Assembly (NCBI GenBank): GCA_003427395.1
Contig: BFEA01000006.1
Location: 5,156,026-5,189,675, forward strand
From: Chara braunii
Taxonomy: Eukaryota > Streptophyta > Charophyceae > Charales > Characeae
DNA: 33,650 bases
Direction of reading: 5' to 3'
A program made the position numbers and the translations under genes. The notes beneath the pieces are model-generated. The model made no database searches. It saw only the letters and a program-made list of their open reading frames with translations, and was not told the DNA's origin. Positions 10,102 through 20,376 of this stretch are shown here, in pieces (positions within the stretch are counted from its first letter, which is position 1; every line of letters begins with the position of its first letter).

Positions 10102-11420
10102 TTACCTATCAACCATGTTGATTCCTTGCCTAGCTTTCTCATAGTAAGATACATTGAGCGGTGCTGTTTCAATTAGCTCATCCCTAGTAAACCAACAATC
10201 TTCGGAAGGCTTTTGATAACCGAATCTGATTTTATACTGCCGCTGGGGCCTACCCCTGCGTCCGGATCTATAAACATCCTCAGCAACAATGTGGTCGCCA
10301 TCATACTTGCCATCCATATCAGGAGGAACCATAGATCCGCGAGATGGAAATAGCTGATTGCTGATACAAGGGAGCAACTTAGAGGCATGAAACACCGGGA
10401 AGTTTGTAAACGCGGAGGAATCTCAACAACATAGGAAGGACCATCCACATCACCAATCACGTCGAGAATCTGCCACCATCCCCTATATGTAGGTAATAAC
10501 TTCTGCGATATATTCTCTTATGGGAGAAACTCTTTAGACTTTACCCAGACCGAATCCCCTACATCGAACTGCGAAGGTCTACGGTGTTTATTTGCTTGTT
10601 CTATCATCTGATGTTGTGCCTTTCTGATCTTCTCTCTCACCTGTTATAAGTCTTTCCGATATTGCACAACAAACTCTCTAGTCCCTGGCGGAAGTCTTTG
10701 CACTTGATCTTGAGAAAATCGATGGGCCTACGTTGGGGCCAACCTAAATGTAGTTCCATGGGGGTTCGTGTTGTGGCCAAATGCACAAAACTGTTATAGG
10801 CACTAGCGACCTTAGCTAGATGTTCATCCCAGTCAATTTGATCTGGTCCGATGTACATGCGCAGCACCTGCTGCAACACTTTGTTCATCTGCTCAGTCTG
10901 TCCATTTGTCTCAGGATGTCTGCTTGAGGATATAGTCAGATTGGACCCATAATGAGTTGCTGCCAATGCTCGCCCTGAACCTCGTATCCCTATCACTTAC
11001 AATAGTCAAGGGACGCCCATAGTCTTTCACGCAATGATTAAAGAACTCTCAAATTACTCAGTCTGTCCTGGCTTCAGCAGGGAGTGGCACAAAAATAGCA
11101 AACTTATTAAATATGTCCACTATGACCATAACTTGACTTTTCCCGTTCCTACTTCTCACCTTAGTGTCCATAAAGTCTATAGACACGGTGTCTCCGCAGC
11201 CCAACGGTATAGGCAGTGGTCTAAGTAAACCAAGGGGAGGCTGCATGGTACTCTTGTTTCACTGACATACTTTGCAGCCCGAACATAGGCTATGCAGTCA
11301 TGTTTCATTCCAGCCCATGTATAGGACTATACGAGGTTAGCGTACATTTTCCTCCAACCGAAGTGTCCCTCAATGTCATGACATTCCCCTAGGATTAAAA
11401 TTCAAAGCTCTTCGCTGTTT
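10102..11420 (-). pseudogene. Element B integrase with chromodomain (broken)
   Basis: Minus reading: zinc-finger CHDIEGHFGW near 11385, the Cys pair as CKVCQ near 11262-11275 followed by TGA at 11259-11261 where relatives have Arg. Catalytic core: SIDFMD (about 11180), IVSDRDTRF (about 10985), HPETNGQTEQMN (about 10910); all three acidic residues are present. GPY-like module LLPTYRGWWQIL near 10490, then FMPLSC/FHASKLLPC. The chromodomain at 10102-10330 runs YDGDHIVAEDVYRSGRRG to CWFTRDELIETAPLNV. In the usual W-x-G-Y of chromodomains the Trp is Phe (FGY). Several frame changes occur. The stop is TAA at 10102-10104. Confidence 0.85.
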
Positions 11421-12090
11421 GGTATGCACAATATGTCGTGCACGTTTGGATCACTCTATAATCCGGAATTTCGTCTGGTGTCATCTGCACTTTGTTAATG
11501 AACCGACTATACATTGGATTGCTAGTGTAGGCAGACCGAATCTTCTCTTGTAATTCAGCGCCAAGGCAGACCTAATCTTCTCTTGTAATTCAGCGCCCGC
11601 ATCCCAGTATGTTACAATGGCACCGAAGAAATCTGCTCGCCTACTTAGCGCATCAGCGACAACGTTATATTTCCCTTTGACTGGCTTCAGTTCGAAGTCA
11701 AACAGATCAATCTCCCCAACCCACCTCGTCAACTTAGGTGTCATTCTAGCTTGGGTCTTCAACCAGCGAAGTTTCTCATGGTCTAAATATACCTTGAATT
11801 GTCGACCTAGGAGGTAGCGTCGCGAATGATTCAAGGCTTCTCTAAGAGCAAACAACTCTCTCTCATATGTAGAAGCGCCGAGCTTCTCACTAGGTACTCT
11901 GCAGGTCATGAACTCAACAGGTCTGTACCCATTTCCATCATTCTGTTGGAGTACAACACCTATCCCATATTGACTAACGCCATTGGTAACGATAAACGAC
12001 AAGGATGAATCAACGATCTTCATAACCGGGTACTCCATCAAGCACTTCTTTAGACGCTTAAAGGTTGAAGTACAGTTTTTATCCCATCCC
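11421..12090 (-). pseudogene. Element B RNase H domain (broken)
   Basis: A long open stretch (11481-12041) reads MMEYPVMKIVDSSLSFIVTN, YGIGVVLQQNDGNGYRPVEF, STYERELFALREALNH, FKVYLDHEKLRWLKTQ and KGKYNVVADALSRR, the RNase H and linker typical of Ty3/gypsy. The first catalytic Asp (TTDAS in relatives) is replaced: the site reads VTNGVSQYG. The Glu of YEREL and the Asp of LDH remain. A 35-bp tandem duplication at 11530-11600 disturbs the linker toward integrase. Upstream, about 40 residues joining RT to RNase H are deleted around 12095-12120. Confidence 0.85.
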
Positions 12091-12990
12091 CAGACTCTCT
12101 TTCCTCAACAGCCTTCGAAGTTCGCGGTGTCGGCCAATCACCGATTGCTGCTATTTTGGCGTCTTCTGGCTTAGTTCCATCTCCATCCAACACATGTCCA
12201 AGTACAAAGCCTGACGCTTGGCCCATTCACACTTCTTTGGGTTCAACTTAAACTGTGCATCGCGCAACTTACTTAGCACTAAACGTAAGTGGTGTTGGTG
12301 TTCCTCTAACAACTTGCTAAAGATCAGAATGTCATCCAAATATACAATAACAAATTTATCAAACCAATGGCGGACGAATTCATTCATGCATCACTGGAAG
12401 GTAGCAGGGGCATTAATCAACCCAAACTGCATGACCACAAACTCGTAGCGGCCATATCGAGTTCTAAAGGTCGTCTTGTGTTGATCCTCGGGCAACACCT
12501 CAATTTGATTGTAACCCGACTTCAAGTCTATCTTCGATAAAAAACTGCAACCCTGCACTCTATCCAGAAGGTCGTTTATCCGCGGTAATGGTTCTGCATT
12601 CTTAATCTTAATCGCATTGAGTCCCCGATAGTCTATACACATACGAATATCACCTTCTTTTTTCGGCACGAACAAGACCGGTGCACCATACGGTGAAGAA
12701 CTTGGCTCAATCCACCCTTTCTCTATCAACTCATCCAACTGTCCGCGTAATTCATCGAGCTCCTTGGGAGACATACGATGGATGGGGCCCTTGGGAATCC
12801 GATTATAGGGTTGTATGTCTATCTGGTGCTTGGTCTCCCTTTCCACAACTCCACTTGGGGCCTCTCCCGCGTTAGCGAACTTGTCTAACAGACTTTGCAC
12901 TTTGGGCGGTATGGGCACTTCTTCCTTTTTCCCTTCACTAGTCGGCCTAACATAGGCAGCAAACACTTGTTCGGTGAGGTCATTCTTAAC
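12091..12990 (-). pseudogene. Element B reverse transcriptase (one stop, indels)
   Basis: Copies element RNA into DNA. Minus reading from the protease linker: [124 protein letters not shown] at 12391-12393 stands where relatives have Arg. Then follows the catalytic box [12 protein letters not shown] (about 12345), intact. A one-base change near 12200 shifts the frame after QALYL. This is the best preserved RT of the window besides that of element C. Confidence 0.9.
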
Positions 12991-13480
12991 CATGTGTTTG
13001 GCGAACGCGGGGGCACGCATACAACAAAGGAACAAGCTACTCTCTATATCGGATGCATGAAACAAACGCAGCTGCTTTTTCACATGTGGGACTGGGCAGC
13101 CAACACTCGTGCTCGCCCATCTTAACGGCAGCATACGCGGTGTTGTCCCAATCTTTTCCTAATATCATGTCAAAAGGAAGGCTATCCTCCACTAAGAGTG
13201 TTAGGGAGTGCAAAACTTTCTCTACTTTGCCCCTTGCCTCCAACCAGAAGTATGCCTTAACCCCTTCAACATACTCACATACTATAATCTCTCTATTATT
13301 GGCCAATTTACTAATTACCAGCTCATCTAGCTTCTTCACTTTCATACCCAGGTGCATCTTCGGCAACCCTCTTCGACTTGCATAACTGTGCGTCAATCCA
13401 TTGTCTACTAACGCGCCTATCCTTTCTCTACACACTTCTACATCTGCTATTATTAGCTGCCCCTTCGACTTCTTCTTCAT
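12991..13480 (-). pseudogene. Element B aspartic protease
   Basis: Open from 13480 (MKKKSKGQLIIADVEVCRER) to 13037, continuing in another frame into RT. The active-site loop reads GALVDNGLTHSYA: the catalytic Asp and Gly are present but the middle residue is Asn, where D-[ST]-G is usual. KVEKVLHSLTLLVEDSLPFD and [10 protein letters not shown] match the protease in the inverted segment of A. A frame change near 13060-13130 separates it from the linker [20 protein letters not shown]. Confidence 0.8.
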
Positions 13481-15644
13481 TTCGGCCCAAGCGCGGCGAC
13501 AAGTGATCAGTTCATCACCTATGCTTGCGCGGAACCACCTAGAGAGGTCCTAGCACAAGCAACCTTTGGACGGCTAGCCAGGTGGGGGCCTACAACAGTC
13601 TCTACCAATGGGATCTTCGGACATGAGGGTGCCTTCTCAGTGTGCGTTTCTATCTTACTGTCTACGTCCGAAGTCCCTGTAGAGGCGATTGTAAGCTCTA
13701 CTGGTTGTTCCCTTTTGGGTACAGATATTAAGGACAAAAAGGAATAATGTGGTCGGGGTCACCACACTTGAAACATTGCCCGACCTTGCGACTTTCATCC
13801 CATACCTTTTCGTCTCCCATCTCCACCCAACGTTTGCCTTCAACGATTCTCGGGTGCTCTAGGTACGACGCCAAGTCCTACCTCTACCTCTACCCCTTGT
13901 GAAAGGAGAACCTCTACCACCTTGTGAGGGACCATAACCCCTACCTTCCATGTAGCAGCTACCTTCGTCGCCACCCCTCTCGGTAGCGGGTCCTCGTCCT
14001 CCACCTCGTCCTCATCTACCTCGGCCTCTACCTTGTCGCCCTCCCCCACGGGCTGCAACTGCTGCATAGTCCCCTCCCCGGGCTACTTGGCTATTGTTCT
14101 CTTCTTGTAGGCCATAATCTATTTGGTTGTATAGTAACGACTCTACACCTCCTTCCTCGAAGGTGACCAGCAAATTATCCTTCCCCTCTATACTGTCGGA
14201 TATGGTCCTATTCTTCCACCTCTTACAGACTTGCAGACCCTTCCAGTATTGGAAATAGTTTGCCTCTTGCAAGAAGCCAGCATGGTCTACAACGGTCTTA
14301 CAAAACTTTTCGCAAGGCATCCCCTCCTCTTTAGTACGGGGATATGACTGGGTCTTAAGGGGTCCAGGAAGCGCTCTAGCAAAATTGTTTAGGATTTGAG
14401 TGGGGGTCAGTCCGTGTTCCGGACATTGTAGGAACTTGTCCATAGTGGTCTTGCATGCCGATGCACTTTTCCACTTGCAATCACTAATGTTGAGGACGAT
14501 GGACTCAATACGGCGGGCTAAGTCATCGAACCGTTTTTTCAAGGCCCTAAAAAAGTCCTCTATCCTAGTGCGCTGTGAGTACTGCACCATCGAGGTACAA
14601 CCTGCCTCCTTCACTAACGAAATTGCCAAGCCTGCCCCATCTCCCCCTAAACACGAACTCGCCATAAGTACGCGGTCCCAATATAGAATCAATTGAGCGT
14701 ACAGGTACGTGACCATCGTCGCCTCCCAATGAAAAATGTTCTCCTCCTTCTTCCCAGCGTATGTCCAAGGAAGTTTTACCTTCATCTTCTCCCTTCGTTC
14801 TCCTCCCTCAGACTTATCTCCTTCCTTCCTTTCATCATCCTTACTAGGACCCTTCCCTTTCTTATCGCCATCCCCATCATCGCCACCATCTCCACCCCCG
14901 CCACCGCCACCTATCTTAACTGCAGCGATGGTGAAGATATCGTTTAATTGACGTGCATATTGTAGGACCCTATGGTCCACTTGGCTGGATGACGCACTGA
15001 GGTAGTTATTCGAGATGCCCTTAAACTCCTCCTGGTGTTGTTCTACCTTTCCAACGACTCATTGAAGCGCACCAGCGTTCCTCGGTTTCTACTTGCTTCC
15101 CATTCTGCTCCTTCAGCAACGCCTGGAATCTCCACCCTTCCTCCTTCAATCTTTAATTCTCCTCAATTTTTTTTCTTGTTGCGGCCAACAACTTTTGATT
15201 GAGTTCACCCTTCTTCTCCTCAATCAACAACTTCCTTTTCCTCTTGATCCTTTGTTGCTGCCAACTTCGCTTCAAAACGATCCCTCTCTTCATCAGTTTC
15301 TTCCGGAAGCATGGCTGCTCTCCGCCGAGTCTGAGTCATCGACCTGCTGGAGTCTCAACTCCGCAACATGGCTGCTCTCCGCCACCTCCTCTCCTTCTGG
15401 TTGGGCTCATCTCCTCACCAATCCTCCTCCTCCTCCTCCTTCCTCTTCTTCTTTAACTTCCTCCTCCTCCTCTTTCTTCCTCTCAGCCATCTTCCAATCA
15501 ATTATGTCTGCTGATCTGTTGTATATGGCTGCATTGTCCCACCAGATCTCATGCGCGGTGGAATCCTGAAGGAAAGACGAATCGGAGGAGTGGATCCCTT
15601 AGCATGGACAGGGTCAAGATAGCGAACATTAAGTAATCATCCAT
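13481..15644 (-). pseudogene. Element B gag with zinc knuckle (broken)
   Basis: Start ATG at 15644 (MDDYLMFAILTLSML..., Kozak-like ACCATGG). The region to about 15000 is Glu/Lys/Arg-rich, coil-like, with (TCC)n coding Glu-runs. From 14980: poly-Gly (KIGGGGGGGDGGDDGDGDKK), then the gag domain start MKVKLPWTYAGKKEENIFHW, TRIEDFFRALKKRFDDLAR, MDKFLQCPEHGLTPTQILNN and WKNRTISDSIEGKDNLLV. Then an RGG tract (VAARGGGRQGRGRGR), a TGA at 14012-14014, and a canonical CX2CX4HX4C knuckle CFKCGDPDHIIPFC at 13747-13790 in another frame. A TAA follows. The part 13481-13737 is a Thr/Ser/Pro-rich linker to protease. Not functional. Confidence 0.8.
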
Positions 15645-16377
15645 GGTTACTGAAGGCACATGTATGTCGCCTCCACCTCCTCACCACGTAGACCTAACCC
15701 TCAACACTTAAACTACCTAATCTAGATTGGAGTCTGACATGAGTTCTTCCCCCCCCACAATGTCACTACAGCTGTTGGGAAACCAAAAGCTTACGGTCAG
15801 CCAGCAAGGACCTCACGAATTATTTAACGACGCAGACAGGACGTCGTGCCCACCAGGATCTGAAGGTTCGCTCTCATGACTTATACCTCCTCACTGCGCC
15901 AGCTCCGGTTCGGTCACATGTCGGTCAGTACCGGTCTTAGGGCTAGACGAGGTGCTTTAGGAGCGCTCGCCACTCATGCCCATGCTCCTTACTATGAGTG
16001 ATACATCCAGGTGCCGAGCTTCTAGCCTAGACACGACCTACTTCATACACATATGTTTGACCAGATGCCGACTCAAGACAAAATCAGATTGTCACCAAGT
16101 GTTCTTCCCAGCAGCAGCGACACCGAGATGTGGGAAGCTACCAGGACTCTGATTCATTCAACAAAGCAAATATAGGGCTTAGTGGGCAACGCACTTCACT
16201 TGTGAACGTTCCTTCGATGAAGCTCCTCAACGCTCCTCGCATGCAGGTATGTAATCACCATCCGCCAATACTGGCCACTTCTTCCTCGGCCTACAACTCC
16301 TATGTCAAATTCTCAACCTCCACTCCCCGACCTTAATCATGCCAACTTTCATCACCAGCGGATGCAGCAAGTTCCCA
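15645..16377 (-). other. 5' leader of element B
   Basis: Untranslated stretch between PBS and gag start. It shares GAATTATTTAAC and a CCGGTCTTAGGG-type motif with the leader of element A, so it derives from the same family. No stable open frame seen. Confidence 0.5.
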
Positions 16378-16389
16378 ACTCCAATACCA
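16378..16389 (-). other. Primer-binding site of element B
   Basis: Minus strand TGGTATTGGAGT, two bases from the LTR end CA. It agrees with the initiator-tRNA-Met type PBS (TGGTATCAGAGC) at 9 of 12 positions and sits as in element C. Confidence 0.55.
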
Positions 16390-16391
16390 AT

Positions 16392-16612
16392 TGCATTGAG
16401 CCTCACTGCTCGACACCTTGAGCACACACACACATTGAGTGATTACACGAAATCCACACTGGAGTCTAGAGATGCAAAGTCCAGATATGCGCAACTTAGA
16501 AATTCCAACATCTACGGTAAGTGACCCTCTTCTCTCCCTGGCTCACTCTCTCTCTCTCCCTCTCTGTCTTGACTCAGTATTTCCCTCCTAGTCTTCTTCA
16601 TGCATGCGCTCC
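16392..16612 (-). repeat. 5' LTR of element B, truncated
   Basis: Begins (plus order) TGCATTGAGCC and matches 8950-9225 through GTGACCCTCTTCTCTCCCTGG up to CATGCATGCGCTCCC. It then ends where the complete LTR enters its (CT)n tract. The remaining ~0.85 kb of LTR is missing. Confidence 0.65.
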
Positions 16613-17220
16613 CTTTCAGTAACAGATCAAGCCTCTAGTGACCCTTATTTGTTAAATGGTTTTGGGCTAACAAGCCAGATTGCACGCTTCTTAAATGATG
16701 GTAGANNNNNNNNNNNNNNNNNNNNNNNNNNNNNNNNNNNNNNNNNNNNNNNNNNNNNNNNNNNNNNNNNNNNNNNNNNNNNNNNNNNNNNNNNNGTTTT
16801 GGGCTAACAAGCCAGATTGCACGCTTCTTAAATGATGGTAGACACACATAGAAACGTAAAATGAATCATCAGAGAGGCAAAAGGGTTCGGGGGGCTGGGG
16901 AGGAGAATGTTTTGGATTTCATCCAGGGGCCTTGGATTGCGCCTGGGGCCTTGCCAGGATGCCACTGGACGGCCCCTAATGGTAGCTCGGTTTCCATCTA
17001 CCCATTCCCTCCCTATCAGAAAATCACCAAGAAGATCGCATTCCTCTTTCGAATAAATGGAGCTCCAAGCCCATAGGGATTAGTAGCCTTTCGACTGGGC
17101 ACTGCATTCCAAGTAAACACCCAACATGCATTGGCAAGCCTGCCGCATCCCCACATACCTCATGTGATAATATGGCTGCATCCTTGCTGGAGAACTTCCT
17201 GATTCACTTCTCTTCGTCGT
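16613..17220. other. Unassigned sequence with assembly gap
   Basis: No similarity to the surrounding elements was seen. A 72-residue open frame (16861-17076, plus) resembles nothing I know and shows no splice-supported structure. Contains the N-run at 16706-16795 flanked by identical sequence. Confidence 0.4.
16706..16795. other. Assembly gap of 90 N flanked by an exact 47-bp repeat
   Basis: 16659-16705 and 16796-16842 are identical base for base (GTTTTGGGCTAACAAGCC ... GGTAGA). Contig ends that overlap but were not merged give exactly this picture, so the gap probably has no real content. Confidence 0.85.
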
Positions 17221-17408
17221 TGTCCTCCTCCTCCTCCTCCTCCTCCTCCTCCTCCTCCTCCTAGCCCCCATCAAGTACATTTCATCTTCACTCCATTACG
17301 CATTCCCTCCCATTCCCACCACGCATTTCCTTCCACATCTAACCTTGGACCTTCACCTACCTTGCTCCCTTCTATTCACACTCCACAATCACCCCTCTTC
17401 AGTGACCA

Positions 17409-17735
17409 CCCCCTCCCGACATCTTGTGGTGGTCGATGAGTCCACTGGGGTGTTGCACAAGCTGAAGGGGTGGGGAGGGGTTTTTGGGAACCTATGTTGG
17501 AGGATGGGAGAGTACAAGTGGGAAGGGGGGAAGGAGATGGGGAAGGGATGGTTGCTCTTTCTAGATGTCACAACACCCTACCTCTCACCACCCCCCCTCC
17601 TTCGCTAGAAAAGAATTGTACCTTCCCCCCTCCCACTTGCCTGTCGTTACCACGAAATACCCCCTCCCCAACACCTCTCGCAACACCCCAGTCAAGTCAT
17701 CGACCACCACTTCCTCAGGATGAGCAACCCCTCCC
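17409..17735. repeat. Imperfect inverted repeat
   Basis: GTGGTGGTCGATGA...ACTGGGGTGTTGC at about 17427-17456 returns in reverse complement at about 17678-17710, and AAGTGGGAAGGGGGGAAGG (about 17516-17535) returns reversed at about 17619-17640. The order is mirrored, so the arms are about 120-150 bp with many mismatches. Confidence 0.6.
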
Positions 17736-18196
17736 GACCTCTTCATGCTTGGACCATGCAACATTCCCCGTCTCTATGAGCGTCCTTCTCCACACCCCTT
17801 CTCCCTGTTAATTTCACAGAGAAAACACTCGTACCTTCATCCGCCCCTCCCCTCACCCCCCTCCACACCATCTTTCTTTACCCCCTTCTCCCTCTCCCGT
17901 CATACTTAGCACTTTTATCTTCCCCCCCCAAAGCCCCCCCCCCCCGCCTTGTGATTTGTCAGCAAGAAACAGCCAGACCTTCCCCTCCCCTCTCCCTTTT
18001 CCCGCTCTCTCCCTCTTGTCATTATTACCCCATCCCCTTCCTTCTCCACAGTGCCAAACCCTTCTACCTTTTTATTGGCCAGAAAATCAGCCATACCTTT
18101 CCCTTCTCCCCTTCTCTCCTCAACCTCGGCTAACAAAAAGGGTGTCGTGCCAAATAGTCCTAAGTGACAACCTCAGACATGTTGCTGCTTTTCATG

Positions 18197-18200
18197 TTGT
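18197..18200. other. Target-site duplication TTGT (left copy)
   Basis: TTGT directly precedes the left LTR and TTGT (27277-27280) follows the right LTR. Ty3/gypsy elements mostly make 5 bp; the fifth base does not agree here (GTTGT against TTGTT). Confidence 0.6.
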
Positions 18201-18468
18201 TGTTATGATTCTGGTTGTTTGCTGTCTTAAGACCAACACTCACTCACATAGACTTCCAGGTATGCTCATACATACACAAAAGGAAGGGGAGAGGATAGGA
18301 GTATTACACCGCACAGACAACGGAAGACTTGACCATGCGATATGACAGGGTACACTGAAAGTGCAATTCACTCCACTCAATCCTCACAACCAGTCATAGA
18401 GAAAAGCCAAGGAGATCACATCCAGGAAAACAATGAAACGATGATAGTCCAAACCCAGTTATACACTA

Positions 18469-18474
18469 TTTATT
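18469..18474 (-). terminator. Poly(A) signal AATAAA in 3' LTR of element C
   Basis: AATAAA on minus, kept in the 5' LTR copy at 26300-26305. It lies about 590 bp downstream of the TATA-like box in transcript sense, so it could define the R/U5 border region. Confidence 0.45.
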
Positions 18475-19058
18475 AAACTCAAAGTCTCGAATTGTCAGGT
18501 TAACTTCATAACTACAGTGCGCTGCTTCACTCCCCAACCCTGATTAGCACCCGTAACACCCCTGAGCCCCGGAAACATCAAGCGCCACCCAGATGCAGCC
18601 TCCTGAGGGAAGCACCACCGTGGAACAGGCCTCTGAGACCAAGCGCCACTCAGAGGATGAAGAAGAAGACCAGCGCCACAGTATCTGATGACGACGAAGT
18701 GTCGGAAGACTTCCCAGGTGGAAGTCTGCAGCAGCGCCACCAAACCCTGACAAGATGACCTCTGAGGAAGAAGCTGCAGCTATGGCTGCAGCGCCACACC
18801 CTAGAACCCCACTCCTGAGGAGGGTCCAACAGGCCACCAATCTCTCTCGCCTCCAACAGACCTCGATATCCCAGACCTCTGTCAGCCCCTGCGTGTTGGC
18901 AGAGTACAGCGCAGGTCCCAGCTATGGCCGACGCTCCGAAGGTCTGGCTATGCCTGCCTTCTTCCACGTTGAGCCGTCACCACTTCCGGTTCACGCGTAG
19001 CGCAGCAGCGTTGTACTCGATACCAACTGCCAAAAGCCCTGAACCGATGTCCCCATCC

Positions 19059-19066
19059 TATCTATA
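19059..19066 (-). promoter_or_regulatory. TATA-like box in LTR of element C (3' LTR copy)
   Basis: Minus strand TATAGATA, flanked by GTAG and GGATGGGG. It is identical in the 5' LTR (26900-26907), the copy that would drive transcription. The place, about 370 bp from the LTR start, fits a U3 promoter. Confidence 0.4.
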
Positions 19067-19438
19067 CTACACTAGCCTAGACTCGACCTAGACCGGACTG
19101 ACTGACCGACCGGTACCGTTTCTGTTTTGGCCTCTCGACCTCTACCGGACACGGCTATAGGCTATAGGACCGTCCATCATAATAGGACCTTAGGGCCTGT
19201 CTGTCCTAGGGCTAGTCCGGGCCCGCTATCCGCAGTTAGGGTAGCGTAGGGAAATCTGTTAGTACTGGGACTGCATATTTTTCCCGAATTTGCAGATATG
19301 TCCCTCATGAATTTCCCTCACAGGTAGGTCTCTTGGTTAGCCCTCAGCCAAACAAAATTGCGAATCTGTCCTACCTATAGTACAGCCTCGACAGAGAGAG
19401 GCTACAGGCGACCAGAAAACAGCAAGTCATTGCAGACC

Positions 19439-19455
19439 TACCCTCCCCCGGAGCG
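19439..19455 (-). other. Polypurine tract of element C
   Basis: Minus strand CCGGGGGAGGGTAGG lies four bases before the 3' LTR start TGCAATGAC; expected plus-strand primer site. Confidence 0.7.
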
Positions 19456-19467
19456 AGGACCTCCGAG

Positions 19468-20376
19468 CTAGGGGTGTAGGCGGGCAGAGCGCCGAAGGGA
19501 TATTTCCTTCTGTGCTGCCTCATATTTGAGGATAACTGACTTTGCAGTCTTCAGAAGTTCCTTGCGAGTAAGGTTCCTTGCGAGTAAACCAGCGGTCCTC
19601 AATATGTGGCTTGTACCTGACTCATCCTCCACAGTTTCGACCTCATACCCTTTGCGAGGGATAGGGGGACCGAACTGAGGAGGCCCGTCTGGGAATGCAT
19701 CAGCTGGCATGAAAGACAGGGTAGGTTTGTAGATGCAGAGGGACATCCACTGTATACGATGGTCCAAATGGATCGTCTCCCACTGTATCTAATACCTGCC
19801 ATGGACCCAGATATCGTGGCAACAGCTTAGGCGAAATGTCCTCCTCTCGCGACAACTCAGAACTGAGTACCCACACCCAGTCACCTGTGCGAATAGTAGA
19901 AGGACGCCTGTGCTTGTTAGCCTGCTGAATCATAGCCTTTTGGGCTTTCAGCAGGTTGGCACGGGCGCGCTCTATGTCCTCACGGTAATGCCTGGTGAAC
20001 TCTGCAGTTCCAGGTGTCAGCGTAGGGGTAGCCTTATCGATGATGTCATCGAGAGGCTGCCGTGGACTGATCACAGGACGCAGCAGCTGGAAAAGAATCT
20101 GGTTCATCACTTCAGTCTGACCATTCGCTTCAGGATGACGGCCAGATGTCATATCCAGGCGTGAATGAAGGTAATCCCTGCAGTAGGATTGCCATTCATT
20201 GCTGCAAAATCGGGGATCTCTATCACTAACGATGGAGGTGGGTGGTCCATGATGTGTAACCCACCTGTCAGCAAACGCCGCCTGAACGGCCGACACACGA
20301 GCCTCAACTCATAAGGGGATGAACTCTGCATATTTGGAAAACCGGTCCACACATACCATGACATGATGCATACCAC
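19468..20376 (-). pseudogene. Element C integrase core end, GPY module and chromodomain
   Basis: From about 20376 the integrase core continues in a new frame (HHVMVCVDRFSKYAEFIPL), meets TGA near 20310, then runs open: VSAVQAAFADRWVTHHG, IVSDRDPRFCSNEWQSYC with the second catalytic Asp, and GRHPEANGQTEVMNQIL with the Glu. C-terminal module SPKLLPRYLGPWQVLD, PSYTVDVPLHLQTYPVFHAS, then after a frame change PPIPRKGYEVETVEDESG and a chromodomain tail KPHIEDRWFTRKE. A 16-bp tandem duplication (TTACTCGCAAGGAAC twice, about 19558-19592) throws the tail out of frame before LLKTAKSVILKYEAAQKE. The stop is TAG at 19468. Confidence 0.85.

Larger units (their letters stand above)
8944..16612 (-). mobile_element. 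Element B: degenerate Ty3/gypsy chromovirus
   Basis: Minus-strand order from right to left: truncated 5' LTR, PBS, leader, gag, zinc knuckle, protease, RT, RNase H, integrase, chromodomain, PPT, 3' LTR. Its proteins are clearly the same family as element A. The 5' LTR is cut at about 16612, just where the 3' LTR has its (CT)n tract, so the right terminus and the target-site duplication cannot be seen. Many point mutations and indels inactivate it, though the RT YLDD box and all three integrase acidic residues can still be read. Confidence 0.85.
17221..18200. repeat. Pyrimidine-rich low-complexity region with (CTC)n
   Basis: (CTC)13 or so at 17224-17262, then long C- and CT-rich tracts, including a run of about a dozen C at 17937-17948. 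Open frames here come from low complexity. Contains a degenerate inverted repeat (17409-17735) and a G-run motif GGGG-T-GGGG-A-GGGG-T5-GGG at 17467-17488. No gene recognised. Confidence 0.6.
18201..19434 (-). repeat. 3' LTR of element C
   Basis: Plus order TGTTATGATTCTGG ... CAAGTCATTGCA. Colinear with 26052-27276, with an extra ~33 bp near 18348-18380 and a differing block near 18745-18800. Contains GCTATGGC at 18779 and 18921 and, on minus, a TATA-like box and an AATAAA. Confidence 0.93.
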
